From Sulfurimicrobium sp964384915 (GTDB lineage: Bacteria > Pseudomonadota > Gammaproteobacteria > Burkholderiales > Sulfuricellaceae): a stretch of DNA of 64,000 bases. Under the pieces are notes generated by a model. The model made no database searches, was not told the DNA's origin, and worked only from the letters and a program-made list of their open reading frames with translations. Below are positions 17,705 to 26,915 of this stretch, one piece after another. A program made the position numbers and the translations under genes. Numbering within the stretch: the stretch's first letter is position 1; every line of letters begins with the position of its first letter. The stretch covers positions 1 through 64,000 of the forward strand of contig CAYLMA010000011.1 in the NCBI GenBank assembly GCA_964384915.1, read 5' to 3'.

Positions 17705-18727
17705 TTACCCACGCCTGGTATCCATCGCTTCGCGCAATGCTTCGCCGATAAAGATCAACAGCATCAGCGTTCCGACCAGCACGGCGAAGGTGGTCATGGA
17801 CAGCCACCAAGCCTCGATGTTGCCTTTGCCCTGAGCCAGCAGCTCACCCAGGCTGGGCGTGGAGGGCGGCACGCCAAGACCGAGAAAATCCAGGCTGGTA
17901 AGCGCCAGAATGGCGCCGGAAATCCGGAAAGGCAGAAAAGTGATGACCGGCGTCATACTGTTGGGCACCAGGTGGCGCAGAATGATGGCGCGATTGGACA
18001 CGCCCAGGGCGCGCGCCGCCTTGACGTAATCCATGTTGCGCCCGCGCAGGAACTCGGCGCGCACGTAGTCCGCCAGCCCCATCCAGCCGAACAGGGAGAG
18101 CAGGATCAGCAGCAGGGTGATGCTGGGCTGGAAGATGGCGGAGAAAATGATCAAGAGGTACAGCTCCGGCATGGAACCCCAGACTTCCATGAAGCGCTGG
18201 AATACCAGGTCGAAGCGTCCGCCCAGATAGCCCTGCAGGGCACCGGCCAGAATCCCCACCAGCGTGCCGACCAGCGTCAGCGCCATGGCAAACAGCACCG
18301 AAATGCGGAAGCCGTAGATCAGCCGCGCCAGCACGTCGCGCCCGCGGTCATCGGTGCCGAGCAGGTTTTGCCGTGATGGCGGAGCAGGATTGGGCAGCTC
18401 GGCAAAATAGTTAATGCTGTTGAAGCTGTAGCGGTTCAAGGGGAACCAGGCCCAGTTCCCCTCCGAGGTGATGCGTTCCACGATGAAGGGATCGTTGTAG
18501 TCGGTCTCGCTGGCGAAATCCCCGCCGAACACCGTCTCCGGGTAATTCTTCACGATCGGGAAGTAATATTCGCCCTGGTAGGCCACCAGCAAGGGCTTGT
18601 CGTTGGAAAGCAGCTCGGCGCCCAGGCTGAGGACGAACAGGATCAAAAAAATCCACAGGCTGACATAGCCCCTGCGGTTGGACTTGAAGCGCAGCCAGGC
18701 GCGCCCTGCCGGAGAGACGGCCTTCAT
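17705..18727 (-). CDS. yejE: Peptide ABC transporter permease YejE
   Basis: 340 residues. N-terminal membrane helix (SLWIFLILFVLSLGAELL), a long periplasmic loop (YFPIVKNYPETVFGGDF), then five further helices of the BPD_transp_1 fold with the EAA-like loop DYVKAARALGVSNRAIILRHLVPN. Inner-membrane half of the channel. Its ATG overlaps the yejB stop (ATGA), indicating coupling. Confidence 0.94.
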   Translation of the reverse strand: MKAVSPAGRAWLRFKSNRRGYVSLWIFLILFVLSLGAELLSNDKPLLVAYQGEYYFPIVKNYPETVFGGDFASETDYNDPFIVERITSEGNWAWFPLNRYSFNSINYFAELPNPAPPSRQNLLGTDDRGRDVLARLIYGFRISVLFAMALTLVGTLVGILAGALQGYLGGRFDLVFQRFMEVWGSMPELYLLIIFSAIFQPSITLLLILLSLFGWMGLADYVRAEFLRGRNMDYVKAARALGVSNRAIILRHLVPNSMTPVITFLPFRISGAILALTSLDFLGLGVPPSTPSLGELLAQGKGNIEAWWLSMTTFAVLVGTLMLLIFIGEALREAMDTRRG

Positions 18728-19776
18728 CGGTCCACGCTCTCGAACTGGATGCGCGGGTCGATCAACACGTAGCTCAGGTCCGACAGCAGCTTGGCGACCA
18801 GGCCCAGCAGGGTATAGAGATACAGGGTGCCCAGCACCACCGGATAATCCCGCTTCAGCACCGATTCATAGGACAGCAAGCCCAGCCCGTCGAGCGAGAA
18901 GATGGTTTCGATCAGCAGGCTGCCGGTGAAGAAGGCGCCGATGAAGGCCGCCGGGAAGCCGGTCACCAGGGGAATCACGGCATTGCGGAAGACGTGCTTA
19001 TAGAGCACGGTATTTTCGGAGAGGCCCTTGGCCCGCGCCGTCAGCACGTACTGCTTGCGGATTTCCTCGATGAAGGAATTCTTGGTCAGCATGGTCATCA
19101 CCGCAAAGTTGCCCACCACCGAGGCCGTGATCGGCAGCACCATGTGCCACAGGTAATCGGTAATCTTGGCATGCCATGGCAGCGCCGCCCAGTTGTCCGA
19201 CACCAGCCCGCGCAGAGGGAACACATCCCAGAAGCTGCCGCCGCCGAACAGCACCAGCAGCAGGATGCCCAGCACAAAACCGGGAATGGCATAACCCACC
19301 AGGATCACGGTGCTGGTGATCACGTCGAAGGCGGAGCCATCGCGCACCGCCTTGGCCACCCCCAGGGGGATGCAGGTAAGATAGACGATGAAAAAGGTCC
19401 ACACCCCGAGGCTGATGGAAACCGGCAGCTTGGAGACCACCAGTTCCATCACCGACTTGTGGTGGAAATAGCTTTGGCCCAAATCGAAGGTCGCATAGTT
19501 CTTCATCATTTCGAAGAAGCGCTCATGCGCCGGCTTGTCGAAACCGTACAGTTTCTTGAGATCCTCGATGCGTTCCTTGTCCAGGCCGCGATCGCCGCGA
19601 TACAGGGTCGCCATCGCCCCGCTCGCCTCTCCTCCAGCAGCCTGCCCCTTCATCTGGTGAATCAGTTGTTCCACCGGCCCCCCCGGCACGAATTGCGTCA
19701 CCACGAAGGTAATCAGCATCACCCCGAACAGCGTGGGAATCATCAGCAACAGGCGCTTGAAGATATAGGCCCACAT
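18724..19776 (-). CDS. yejB: Peptide ABC transporter permease YejB
   Basis: 350 residues, DppB-like permease: first helix YIFKRLLLMIPTLFGVMLITF, conserved FVPGGPVEQ, EAA loop YVLTARAKGLSENTVLYKHVFRN, and C-terminal helices (LIETIFSLDGLGLLSYES). Pairs with YejE. The start codon overlaps the yejA stop by one base. Confidence 0.94.
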   Translation of the reverse strand: MWAYIFKRLLLMIPTLFGVMLITFVVTQFVPGGPVEQLIHQMKGQAAGGEASGAMATLYRGDRGLDKERIEDLKKLYGFDKPAHERFFEMMKNYATFDLGQSYFHHKSVMELVVSKLPVSISLGVWTFFIVYLTCIPLGVAKAVRDGSAFDVITSTVILVGYAIPGFVLGILLLVLFGGGSFWDVFPLRGLVSDNWAALPWHAKITDYLWHMVLPITASVVGNFAVMTMLTKNSFIEEIRKQYVLTARAKGLSENTVLYKHVFRNAVIPLVTGFPAAFIGAFFTGSLLIETIFSLDGLGLLSYESVLKRDYPVVLGTLYLYTLLGLVAKLLSDLSYVLIDPRIQFESVDR

Positions 19777-21566
19777 TACTGGCGGCTCCAGCTAAAGCGC
19801 ATCATCCACTCGGTCGCCGAATAATACAGCGGCAGCTTCGCCGGGAAACCGAATTTGTCCCAGTAGGCGATGCGGTGGGTGGGGACGTACCAGTTGGGCA
19901 CCAGGTATTCTCCGTTGAGCAGCACGCGGTCCAAGGCATGGGTCGCCGCGACCAGGGCCTTGCGGTCGTGGGCGTAGACGACTTTTTCCACCAGCGCATC
20001 CACCACCGGGTCCTTGATGCCGATGAAATTGTTCGAGCCTTCCTTGTCCGCCGCGCTGGAATGCCACATGTGCATCTGTTCATTGCCGGGAGATTGTGAC
20101 TGGCCGAAGACATGCACGATCATGTCAAAGTCGAAAGTATCGGCACGGCGCTGCCACAGCGCCACGTCCACCGTGCGGTAATTGATCTTGATGCCGAGCT
20201 TGGCCAGGTTGCGCTCGAAGGGCCCGGAAATGCGTTCGAAACCTTTCTGCGCCAGCAGCAGTTCGAATTCGAAGGGCTGCCCCTGCGCATTGCGCAAAGC
20301 GCCATCCTTGTATACCCAGCCGGCTTCCGCCAGCAACTGTTTGGCGTGGCGCAGGTTGGCGCGCAGCGAACCGGGGGGCAGGGTGGAAGGCGGCTGCCAG
20401 GGGCGGGAAAACACCTCGGGCGGCAATTGGGCACGGAACGGCTCCAGCAGTTGCAGCTCATCGCCCTGGGGAATGCCGGAGGATGCCAGCTCGCTGTTGC
20501 TGAAGTAGCTGTTGCAGCGCTGGTACTGGTTAAAGAACAGATTCCGGTTGGACCACTCGAAATCCATCGCCAGCGAGATGGCCTTGCGCACCCGCCGGTC
20601 CTTGAACATGGGGCGGCGGATGTTGAATATGAAACCCTGCATGCCGGCATTGTTGCTGTGCTTCAGTTCCGCCTTCTTGATCAGGCCGCGGTTGAATTTC
20701 GGCCCTCGGTAATCGCGCGCCCACTGTTTGGAATTAAACACCGCGACAAAATCGAACTCTCCGGCCTTGAAGGCCTCAAGCTGCACCGTCTCGTCCTTGT
20801 AGTAAAGCAAGCTCACCTTGTCGTAATTGAACATGCCGCGGCGGGTATTGAGATCCCGCGCCCAGTAGCCGGGGTTGCGCCTGAAAGTGATTTTCTTGCC
20901 GAGCTGCACTTCTTCCACCTGATAGGGCCCGCTGCCCAGCGGAGTATCCGTGATCACTTTGTCAAATGGCTTGCCTCCGCCCCATTTTCTGGAAAAGATA
21001 GGCATCTGGCCGGTCAGCAAATGCAGTTCCGGATTGACGCGGGCGAACTCGAAACGTACCGTGCGCGCATCCACCACCACGGCCCGCTTAATGTCCGCCC
21101 AATAGAAACGGTACTGCGGGTGGGCAAGCGGGCTTTTCAGGGCATCGAAAGAAAATTTCACGTCCTCAGCCAGCACCGGCGAGCCGTCGGAAAAACGGGC
21201 CTTGGGGTTGAGGCGGTAGGTGACTGCAAGCCGGTCGCTTGCCAGCTTGACATCGTTTGCCAGCAGGCCATACTGGCTGAAAGGCTCGTCCAGCGCCTGT
21301 TCCATCAGGGTCTCGAAAGCAAGATCGCTGATCCCTGCAGCAGGGATTCCCTTGAGCAGGAATGGATTCAGGCTTTCAAAATTGCCCAAGACGGAAAGCA
21401 CCAGCTTGCCGCGCTTCGGCGCATCCGGATTGGTATAGTCGAAATGCTTGAAATCCGGCGCATATTTTGGCTCGTACCCCAACGCAAGCGCAGGCGCTGC
21501 CGTTACGCTCCAAGAAGAGCTTAAGAACAGAAAAAAAACAAACAGATTGTGTATCAATAATTTCAT
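19776..21566 (-). CDS. yejA: Peptide-binding protein YejA
   Basis: 596 residues, SBP_bac_5 (oligopeptide-binding) family. The ATG at 21566 is chosen because it starts a clear signal peptide (MKLLIHNLFVFFLFLSSSWS ... TAAPA); the frame is open 13 codons further. Family features include KRGKLVLSVLGNFESLNPF, FSDGSPVLAEDVKFSFDAL, KAISLAMDFEWSNRNLFFNQYQ and the C-terminal PLYYSATEWMMRFSW. It delivers peptides to YejBE. Operon yejA-yejB-yejE-(yejF). Confidence 0.94.
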   Translation of the reverse strand: MKLLIHNLFVFFLFLSSSWSVTAAPALALGYEPKYAPDFKHFDYTNPDAPKRGKLVLSVLGNFESLNPFLLKGIPAAGISDLAFETLMEQALDEPFSQYGLLANDVKLASDRLAVTYRLNPKARFSDGSPVLAEDVKFSFDALKSPLAHPQYRFYWADIKRAVVVDARTVRFEFARVNPELHLLTGQMPIFSRKWGGGKPFDKVITDTPLGSGPYQVEEVQLGKKITFRRNPGYWARDLNTRRGMFNYDKVSLLYYKDETVQLEAFKAGEFDFVAVFNSKQWARDYRGPKFNRGLIKKAELKHSNNAGMQGFIFNIRRPMFKDRRVRKAISLAMDFEWSNRNLFFNQYQRCNSYFSNSELASSGIPQGDELQLLEPFRAQLPPEVFSRPWQPPSTLPPGSLRANLRHAKQLLAEAGWVYKDGALRNAQGQPFEFELLLAQKGFERISGPFERNLAKLGIKINYRTVDVALWQRRADTFDFDMIVHVFGQSQSPGNEQMHMWHSSAADKEGSNNFIGIKDPVVDALVEKVVYAHDRKALVAATHALDRVLLNGEYLVPNWYVPTHRIAYWDKFGFPAKLPLYYSATEWMMRFSWSRQ

Positions 21567-21607
21567 TGCCGCTGCAGTGTAGCGTAAAGCCTGTGAACCA
21601 GCCAAGC

Positions 21608-21638
21608 TGCATCACCCTCATTCAAATTGGGTTATAAT
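21608..21638 (+). promoter_or_regulatory. Candidate fabI promoter
   Basis: A perfect TATAAT at 21633-21638, 37 bp before the fabI ATG. The -35 region (TGCATC near 21608) is weak. Confidence 0.5.
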
Positions 21639-21674
21639 CCACGCCATTCGAAAAAATCACTTGAGGAATCGAGC

Positions 21675-22466
21675 ATGGGATTTCTGAGCAGCAAAAAAAT
21701 TCTGATTACAGGCCTTATCAGCAACCGCTCCATCTCTTACGGCATTGCCAAAGCAATGCACCGCGAAGGCGCGGAACTGGCTTTCACCTACCAGAACGAC
21801 AAGATCAAGGAGCGCGTAACGGAATTGGCCCGGGAATTCGGTGGCGAAATCGTATTGCCGTGCGACGTGGCGAGCGATGAGGAAATCACCAATCTGTTCA
21901 CCGAACTAGGCAAGCATTGGGACGGCCTCGATGGCATCGTGCACTCCATCGCCTTTGTGCCTAAACAGGCGCTGGCCGGCGATTACGTGGATGCGGTGAC
22001 ACGCGAATATTTCCAGATCGCGCACGACATCAGCTCCTACAGCTTTGTCGCCCTGGCCAAAGCCGGCTTGCCCATGATGCAGGGCCGCAACGCAGCGCTG
22101 CTCACCCTCTCCTACCTCGGCGCCGAACGCTACGTGCCGCACTACAACGTGATGGGCCTGGCCAAGGCCAGCCTTGAAGCCAACGTGCGCTACATGTGCA
22201 CCAGCCTCGGCCCCAAGGGCATCCGCGTCAACGCCATCTCCGCCGGCCCGATCAAGACCCTGGCTGCAAGCGGCATTTCGGACTTCGGCAAACTCCTGAG
22301 CTACAACGAGAAACACTCCCCATTGCGGCGCAATGTCACCATCGAGGAAGTGGGCAATGTGGCGGCATTCATGTGCAGCGACCTCGCCAGCGGCATGACC
22401 GGCGAAATCACCTATGTCGATGGCGGCTTCAACATCACCGCGCTGGGTAATGCCGACGAAGTGTAA
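21675..22466 (+). CDS. fabI: Enoyl-[acyl-carrier-protein] reductase (NADH)
   Basis: 263 residues, SDR fold. Catalyses the last step of each fatty-acid elongation cycle. The start at 21675 (MGFLSSKKILITG) has a GAGGAATCGAGC ribosome site. The catalytic Tyr147, Tyr157 and Lys164 (YLGAERYVPHYNVMGLAK) match E. coli Tyr146/Tyr156/Lys163 with a one-residue offset. NAD-binding GLISNRSISYGIAKA and the C-terminal YVDGGFNITALG are present. Divergent from the yej operon, followed by a heptamer array. Confidence 0.96.
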   Translation: MGFLSSKKILITGLISNRSISYGIAKAMHREGAELAFTYQNDKIKERVTELAREFGGEIVLPCDVASDEEITNLFTELGKHWDGLDGIVHSIAFVPKQALAGDYVDAVTREYFQIAHDISSYSFVALAKAGLPMMQGRNAALLTLSYLGAERYVPHYNVMGLAKASLEANVRYMCTSLGPKGIRVNAISAGPIKTLAASGISDFGKLLSYNEKHSPLRRNVTIEEVGNVAAFMCSDLASGMTGEITYVDGGFNITALGNADEV

Positions 22467-22497
22467 AGCAAGCGTCAGCGGTCAGCGGAATTATGCG

Positions 22498-22539
22498 CTG
22501 ATGGCTGATGGCTGATGGCTGATGGCTGATGGCTGATGG
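22498..22539. repeat. Heptamer tandem array (CTGATGG x6)
   Basis: Six exact copies of a 7-mer (GCTGATG in the common phase), ending directly at the flgL stop codon, between convergent fabI and flgL. Member of the GCTGANN family also seen at 37698, 46768 and 49408. Confidence 0.9.
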
Positions 22540-23442
22540 CTAAATATAATTAAACAGCGATAGTTCCTGCACCTTGAGGAAGGATTTCTGGGCCGCTTCC
22601 AGGACGGCCTGATTCCGGGTAAGGTCAGTGATTCCCTTGGCGTAATCAAGATCCTGCAAGTTGGAAAGCGTCTGATCGTACTGCAACCCAATATCTTCTC
22701 CGCTGCTTTTGACCGAATCAATTTCCTGCATCCGCGAGCCCACCGAGGCGCGCACCGTCAATATCTGTTCAAGGCCATTATCCAAGTCTGAAATCGAGCT
22801 TTGCAAATTACTTGTCACGCCCGCATCCAGGTCGGCAATCAGTTTGTTGATTGTGGCAAACAGGCTTTGGTTCGTGCCGTTCTTGTTCTGCATAAAAACA
22901 TCGGACCCGGCATCGCTCACCGCGATCTGGCGCGACGGGGTAATCTGCATCAGACGCTGGCCCTGATCTCCGTTATATGCCACGACCCCTGGCGCTGCTT
23001 CCAGAAACGGCTGCGTCGTGCTCCTGTAACCGGAAAACAAATATTGCCCGTTGCCATCCGTGCTGTTGGCAAGCCCCAGCAATTCCTGGTAACGCCCGCG
23101 CAGGCCCGTCGCCAAACCAGACAGAGCGGTTTGATTCAGCGTGGTATTCCCGGCAGAAATGGCCGCCGTCCTGACATCCAGAAGCAAATTGCTGACGCTC
23201 TCCAGAACCGTATCTTCCATGCTCAGGGGGCCGGTCGCCGATGAGGTATTCACATCGTACTGCTGGTTCAGCGCTTTCGACTGGGAAACCTCCAGAACCC
23301 TGGCTGCTGACACGGGATCATCCGCCGGCGTCAGAATGCGGCGTCCGGATGAAACCTGCTGCTGGGTCTTTATTAATGCCGATGTCTGCTGCTGAATACT
23401 GGCAACACCAAGGTCATATATGGTACTTGTGCTGATACGCAT
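22540..23442 (-). CDS. flgL: Flagellar hook-filament junction protein FlgL
   Basis: 300 residues. The N-terminus MRISTSTIYDLGVASIQQQTS and the C-terminal coiled region (DLDYAKGITDLTRNQAVLEAAQKSFLKVQELSLFNYI) are flagellin-like, as in HAP3. It joins hook (via FlgK) to filament. It follows flgK by 11 bases, so both share the sigma28-type promoter upstream of flgK. Confidence 0.94.
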   Translation of the reverse strand: MRISTSTIYDLGVASIQQQTSALIKTQQQVSSGRRILTPADDPVSAARVLEVSQSKALNQQYDVNTSSATGPLSMEDTVLESVSNLLLDVRTAAISAGNTTLNQTALSGLATGLRGRYQELLGLANSTDGNGQYLFSGYRSTTQPFLEAAPGVVAYNGDQGQRLMQITPSRQIAVSDAGSDVFMQNKNGTNQSLFATINKLIADLDAGVTSNLQSSISDLDNGLEQILTVRASVGSRMQEIDSVKSSGEDIGLQYDQTLSNLQDLDYAKGITDLTRNQAVLEAAQKSFLKVQELSLFNYI

Positions 23443-23453
23443 AGCGCGTCTCC

Positions 23454-25481
23454 TTATTGGCCCAGGCCTAACAACATGTCGAACATGGTAGAGGCAATCT
23501 GCATCATCTTGCCGGCCGCCTGGTATGCCTGCTGATAACGCAGCAGATTGGCGGCTTCCTCGTCGAGATTGACACCTGACAAGGATTGCTGCGCCTGCTG
23601 TGATTGCGCCACCAGGCTGGCCTGAGCTTGCGCAGTGACGTTGATGTCGCGCGTTTTAATCCCGATAGAACTTACGATCTGGCTGTAGGCGCTCTGGTAG
23701 GAGGCAGTGCCGCCGGCCAGCGTGTTTCTGGTCTGGAAGCCCACCAGAAGCAGCGCGTTGCGATTATCAGAAACGCCGTTGCTGTTTGGGCCGACAGTGA
23801 ATTTATCATTGGCTGCCGGAGCACCCGTTATCTGCACTGTCCAGCCGTTGTAGCTGATGTCCGCCCCCTCTGTGTAGGGTACGCCAGCCAGTGCAATGGG
23901 CGGAACGGAGGCCGGACTGGAGACATTGAAGGTGGTGGCGCTGGTGAAAGTAATGGTAACCGGCTTCTGCAGGTTGGCGTTAGCCGGCACGGGAACATTA
24001 ACGACCCCGGCGCTGATCTTGCCTGTGCCGGTATTGTTAATAAAGTCCGCCTCTCCGATAATAGGCGCCGCTGCGGCGATTTTTGCCGTATCGTGGATCG
24101 CCACGCTGATATCCCTAGCCCCGTTCCTGGTCGGCTGGATCATCCAGCTATCCCCATTTACCGGATTTGTAGGCGGGATGGCGGGCGGGGGCGGGATTGT
24201 TAAGGTAGGCGCAACGATCGTCAGGCCATCAACAACCCCGATCAGCGCCCCCGGCGCAGCAACAACGGGGGGAACAAACATTGACGCCCCGTCAGAAAGC
24301 CTAGTCAAGCTATATCCAGCCAGACTGCCAGTACCATCACTATATGATAGCGTGTAATCGCTGGTCGTCACTTTGCTGATATCGCTGAGCGTTACTTTCG
24401 GCGAACCCGCCGGGCTCAGGTCACTGTTGTTGACATTGGCAACCACTTTTGCGCTGGGGACAGAAAATGCTCCAGTAGTGCCGTTTGGCCCCATGACATT
24501 AAATAAAGCGCCGCCGAGTGCGCCATTCAGATCCTGCCCCAGGCGATGCTGATCATTCAAGGTCTGGGCCAGCCCTATCGCCACCCGGCCAAGGGCGTTT
24601 TGCGCCGCGTCGAGCGATTCGGCCCGGAACGCCAGCAGCCCGCCCAGATTTCCACTATTGAGGCTGTCACGCTGCAGAAATAATGACTCGCTGCCCCCGG
24701 TTTGATAGGCCACATCTATACGCGAGGGATCGTCCAATGAGGGCTGCGCCGTCAGGGTATAAGCCTGCTTTCCCACCACCAGCGCCTGCCCCCTGCCGAT
24801 GGAAACGTTATAGGCGCCGTCGCTCTGTTTCACGACGCTGACGTTGATTTCCTTGTTGAGTTCTGCGATCAGGTTGTCTCTCAGGTCGAGAAGGTCGTTA
24901 GGCTGGCCGTTGCTGCTCGCTTGCGCGATAACGACGCGGCTGTTGAGCTCGGCGATTTGCCTGGCGTAGGAATTGATCATGCTGACACTGGCGGTAACCT
25001 GGGAGTTGATGCCCTCGCGGACTTCATCAAAGCGCTGGTTCAGCGTCTGGAAGCGTGTCACCAACGCATCGGCGGAGCTGATCATGCTTTGCCTCGCCGG
25101 CACAGAGGCCGGATAGGCTGCGACATCATGCGCCCCCTGGAAAAACTCCTGCAACGCGGGCGACAGGCCGGCACTGGGGTCGGCCAGCATATTGTTGAAC
25201 TGGCTGATCTGGGCGGAATAGGTTTCCAGATAGCTGCTCTGGGTTTGGGCCGTCTGAACCTGCAGCTCCAGGAACTCGCTGTATACACGCTTGACCGCGT
25301 TGACACTGACGCCCGTCCCCAGAAACCCCGCGCCGGTATTTACCGGCGTGCTCGCGCTCTGTACGATCTCCTGGCGGTGATAGCCCGGCGTAGAGGCATT
25401 GGTGATGTTGTGCCCAGTTGTAGTTAGCCCGATCTGAGCTGCCCGCAGGCCAGAAATCCCGACATCTAAAGCTCCGCTCAT
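23454..25481 (-). CDS. flgK: Flagellar hook-filament junction protein FlgK
   Basis: 675 residues. N-terminal rod/hook motif (ISGLRAAQIGLTTTGHNITNASTPGYHRQ) and C-terminal motif (LDEEAANLLRYQQAYQAAGKMMQIASTMFDMLL) bracket a variable middle. It forms the first junction zone, secreted through the flagellar export apparatus. The length exceeds the Salmonella protein (553) because of an expanded central region (about 350-560). Confidence 0.94.
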   Translation of the reverse strand: MSGALDVGISGLRAAQIGLTTTGHNITNASTPGYHRQEIVQSASTPVNTGAGFLGTGVSVNAVKRVYSEFLELQVQTAQTQSSYLETYSAQISQFNNMLADPSAGLSPALQEFFQGAHDVAAYPASVPARQSMISSADALVTRFQTLNQRFDEVREGINSQVTASVSMINSYARQIAELNSRVVIAQASSNGQPNDLLDLRDNLIAELNKEINVSVVKQSDGAYNVSIGRGQALVVGKQAYTLTAQPSLDDPSRIDVAYQTGGSESLFLQRDSLNSGNLGGLLAFRAESLDAAQNALGRVAIGLAQTLNDQHRLGQDLNGALGGALFNVMGPNGTTGAFSVPSAKVVANVNNSDLSPAGSPKVTLSDISKVTTSDYTLSYSDGTGSLAGYSLTRLSDGASMFVPPVVAAPGALIGVVDGLTIVAPTLTIPPPPAIPPTNPVNGDSWMIQPTRNGARDISVAIHDTAKIAAAAPIIGEADFINNTGTGKISAGVVNVPVPANANLQKPVTITFTSATTFNVSSPASVPPIALAGVPYTEGADISYNGWTVQITGAPAANDKFTVGPNSNGVSDNRNALLLVGFQTRNTLAGGTASYQSAYSQIVSSIGIKTRDINVTAQAQASLVAQSQQAQQSLSGVNLDEEAANLLRYQQAYQAAGKMMQIASTMFDMLLGLGQ

Positions 25482-25520
25482 TTTGAACCCCTCTGCCTAT
25501 TCTGACTGACTCATGATTAC

Positions 25521-25547
25521 ATAACGGCAGGAAAACGCAATTCTTTA
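25521..25547 (-). promoter_or_regulatory. Candidate sigma28 (FliA) promoter of flgKL
   Basis: On the minus strand TAAAGAAT (25547-25540), an 11-bp spacer, then GCCGTTAT (25528-25521): 12 of 16 matches to TAAAGTTT-N11-GCCGATAA, 40 bp before flgK. Confidence 0.6.
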
Positions 25548-25555
25548 ACCCGGGT

Positions 25556-25712
25556 ATCCATTAGGAGGCGAGGTGATGGCGAGGTGGTTTGCGTGACAGT
25601 TTTGTTGCTTTCGAGGAATCCATGGTCGTTCCATGGACAACGAACAAGCGGCAAAAATGGCCGCAAACCGGCCGCCAGCAATCGCGCAGGCGCAAAGCGC
25701 CGCCTAATGGAT
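25556..25712. repeat. MITE-like hairpin element between flgJ and flgK
   Basis: 157 bp bounded by 10-bp inverted ends ATCCATTAGG (25556-25565) and CCTAATGGAT (25703-25712), with inner pairing arms (GGTTTGCG/CGCAAACC) around a palindromic centre ATGGTCGTTCCAT (25622-25634). The same 13-mer centre lies in the element at 60230-60469. Confidence 0.65.
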
Positions 25713-25721
25713 AAGCCGGGT

Positions 25722-26684
25722 TTAAGAAAGCGCTTGGCGCAGGACATTGCTGTTGATCACACGCGCCAGTTTGTCGGCATACATGGGGTCGGTGGCGAAA
25801 CCGGCTTGTTGCAGACCGCGCGCAAATCCCGAAGCATCGAGCGGCTGCGCGAGCATGGACGCGTAACGGGGATTGTTTTTCAACTGGCCGGCGTAGTCTT
25901 TGAGAGCATCGGCGTAAGAGCCATAGGCACGAAACAATTCCGTCTTTTTTTGCGCCACGCCATTGGCGTACTCCGTCGTCTGCGCCTCCATCACTGCGCC
26001 ATTCCACCCTTTTCCAGCCTTGACGCCAAACAGGTTATGGCTATTGTTACCTTGCGCATCGCGAATTTCACGTTTGCCCCAGCCACTCTCCAATGCGGCT
26101 TGAGCCAGGATAAAATGTGCCGGAACGCCCAATTTCTGGGCAGCATCGGCGGCATGCGGCCAAAGCGTGTTGGCAAAATCCGCAGGATCGGAAAAACCCG
26201 CCTTGACACTGGCATTCGGCAAAACATCTGGCGCCATTTCTGCCCCAGGTGAAATCGGCTCTCCTGGCAACCGTCCGGACCGGATGGTTTTTTCAATCGC
26301 AAGCGGCAATAACTGCCGCTCAATTTTCGCGCTTGCCACCCTGTCGTCATTTGCTTGCGCATTTTTGGGTATAACGCCCTGTATTTGCATCTGGCGCACC
26401 AGCATATCCGCCAGCCCAACGCCCTTGCCTTTGCTTAGGCTCTGCGCCAGTTGGGAATCCAGCATGCTGGTATAGAGCTGGGTATTCGAATCGTCAAACA
26501 GCCCTTCCTGGGGCGTTGCTTCACGCATGCTCTTCAGCATCATATTCAGAAACAGCGCTTCGAATTGCTGCGCCGCCGCACGCGCTCCCGCTACAGGATC
26601 GGTTTTAACCTGTAGCCGGAGCTGGCCGACACTTTGAGCATCGATCGCCAGGCGGGAGGAAATATCGGTAGCAGAGGAGATCAT
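25722..26684 (-). CDS. flgJ: Flagellar rod assembly protein / peptidoglycan hydrolase FlgJ
   Basis: 320 residues in two domains. The N-terminal rod-cap region (about 25-110; QQFEALFLNMMLKSMREATP) is followed by a C-terminal GH73 muramidase domain (about 150-315) with the catalytic Glu in FILAQAALESGWGKREI. It opens the peptidoglycan for the growing rod in the periplasm. Followed downstream by the hairpin element at 25556 and preceded by a CACGGAG inverted repeat. Confidence 0.94.
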   Translation of the reverse strand: MISSATDISSRLAIDAQSVGQLRLQVKTDPVAGARAAAQQFEALFLNMMLKSMREATPQEGLFDDSNTQLYTSMLDSQLAQSLSKGKGVGLADMLVRQMQIQGVIPKNAQANDDRVASAKIERQLLPLAIEKTIRSGRLPGEPISPGAEMAPDVLPNASVKAGFSDPADFANTLWPHAADAAQKLGVPAHFILAQAALESGWGKREIRDAQGNNSHNLFGVKAGKGWNGAVMEAQTTEYANGVAQKKTELFRAYGSYADALKDYAGQLKNNPRYASMLAQPLDASGFARGLQQAGFATDPMYADKLARVINSNVLRQALS

Positions 26685-26724
26685 AATCGCCTACAAAGCA
26701 GCTTTCATGCCACGCGAAGCATTA

Positions 26725-26915
26725 AACCTGAAAAGCTTAGTTCGATAACCACGGAGTTCACGGAGAACACAGAGAAAAGCCATTTGCGGTCTTTTGTATC
26801 CTCACCCAACGGGTGAATGCCCAACATATTCAATCGATTGCGATGCACCGAGTTTGTCGAAGTGTTTTTACTCCGTGTTCTCCGTGAACTCCGTGGTTAA
26901 CTGAGGTTTTTAGGT
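26725..26915. repeat. CACGGAG-type inverted-repeat element between flgI and flgJ
   Basis: Two 28-bp arms (26747-26774 and 26871-26898) are inverted copies with one mismatch, built on AACCACGGAGTTCACGG. The outer flanks (ACCTGAAAAGCTTAGTT and AACTGAGGTTTTTAGGT) also pair and resemble the ends of the 60230-60469 element. The loop includes CCAACGGGTGAA, related to CCAAACGGGTGAA at about 60382-60394. Confidence 0.75.

Noticed and set aside
22498..22539. Heptamer arrays as CRISPR
   Set aside because: Units are 7 bp with no spacers; no cas genes in the window.
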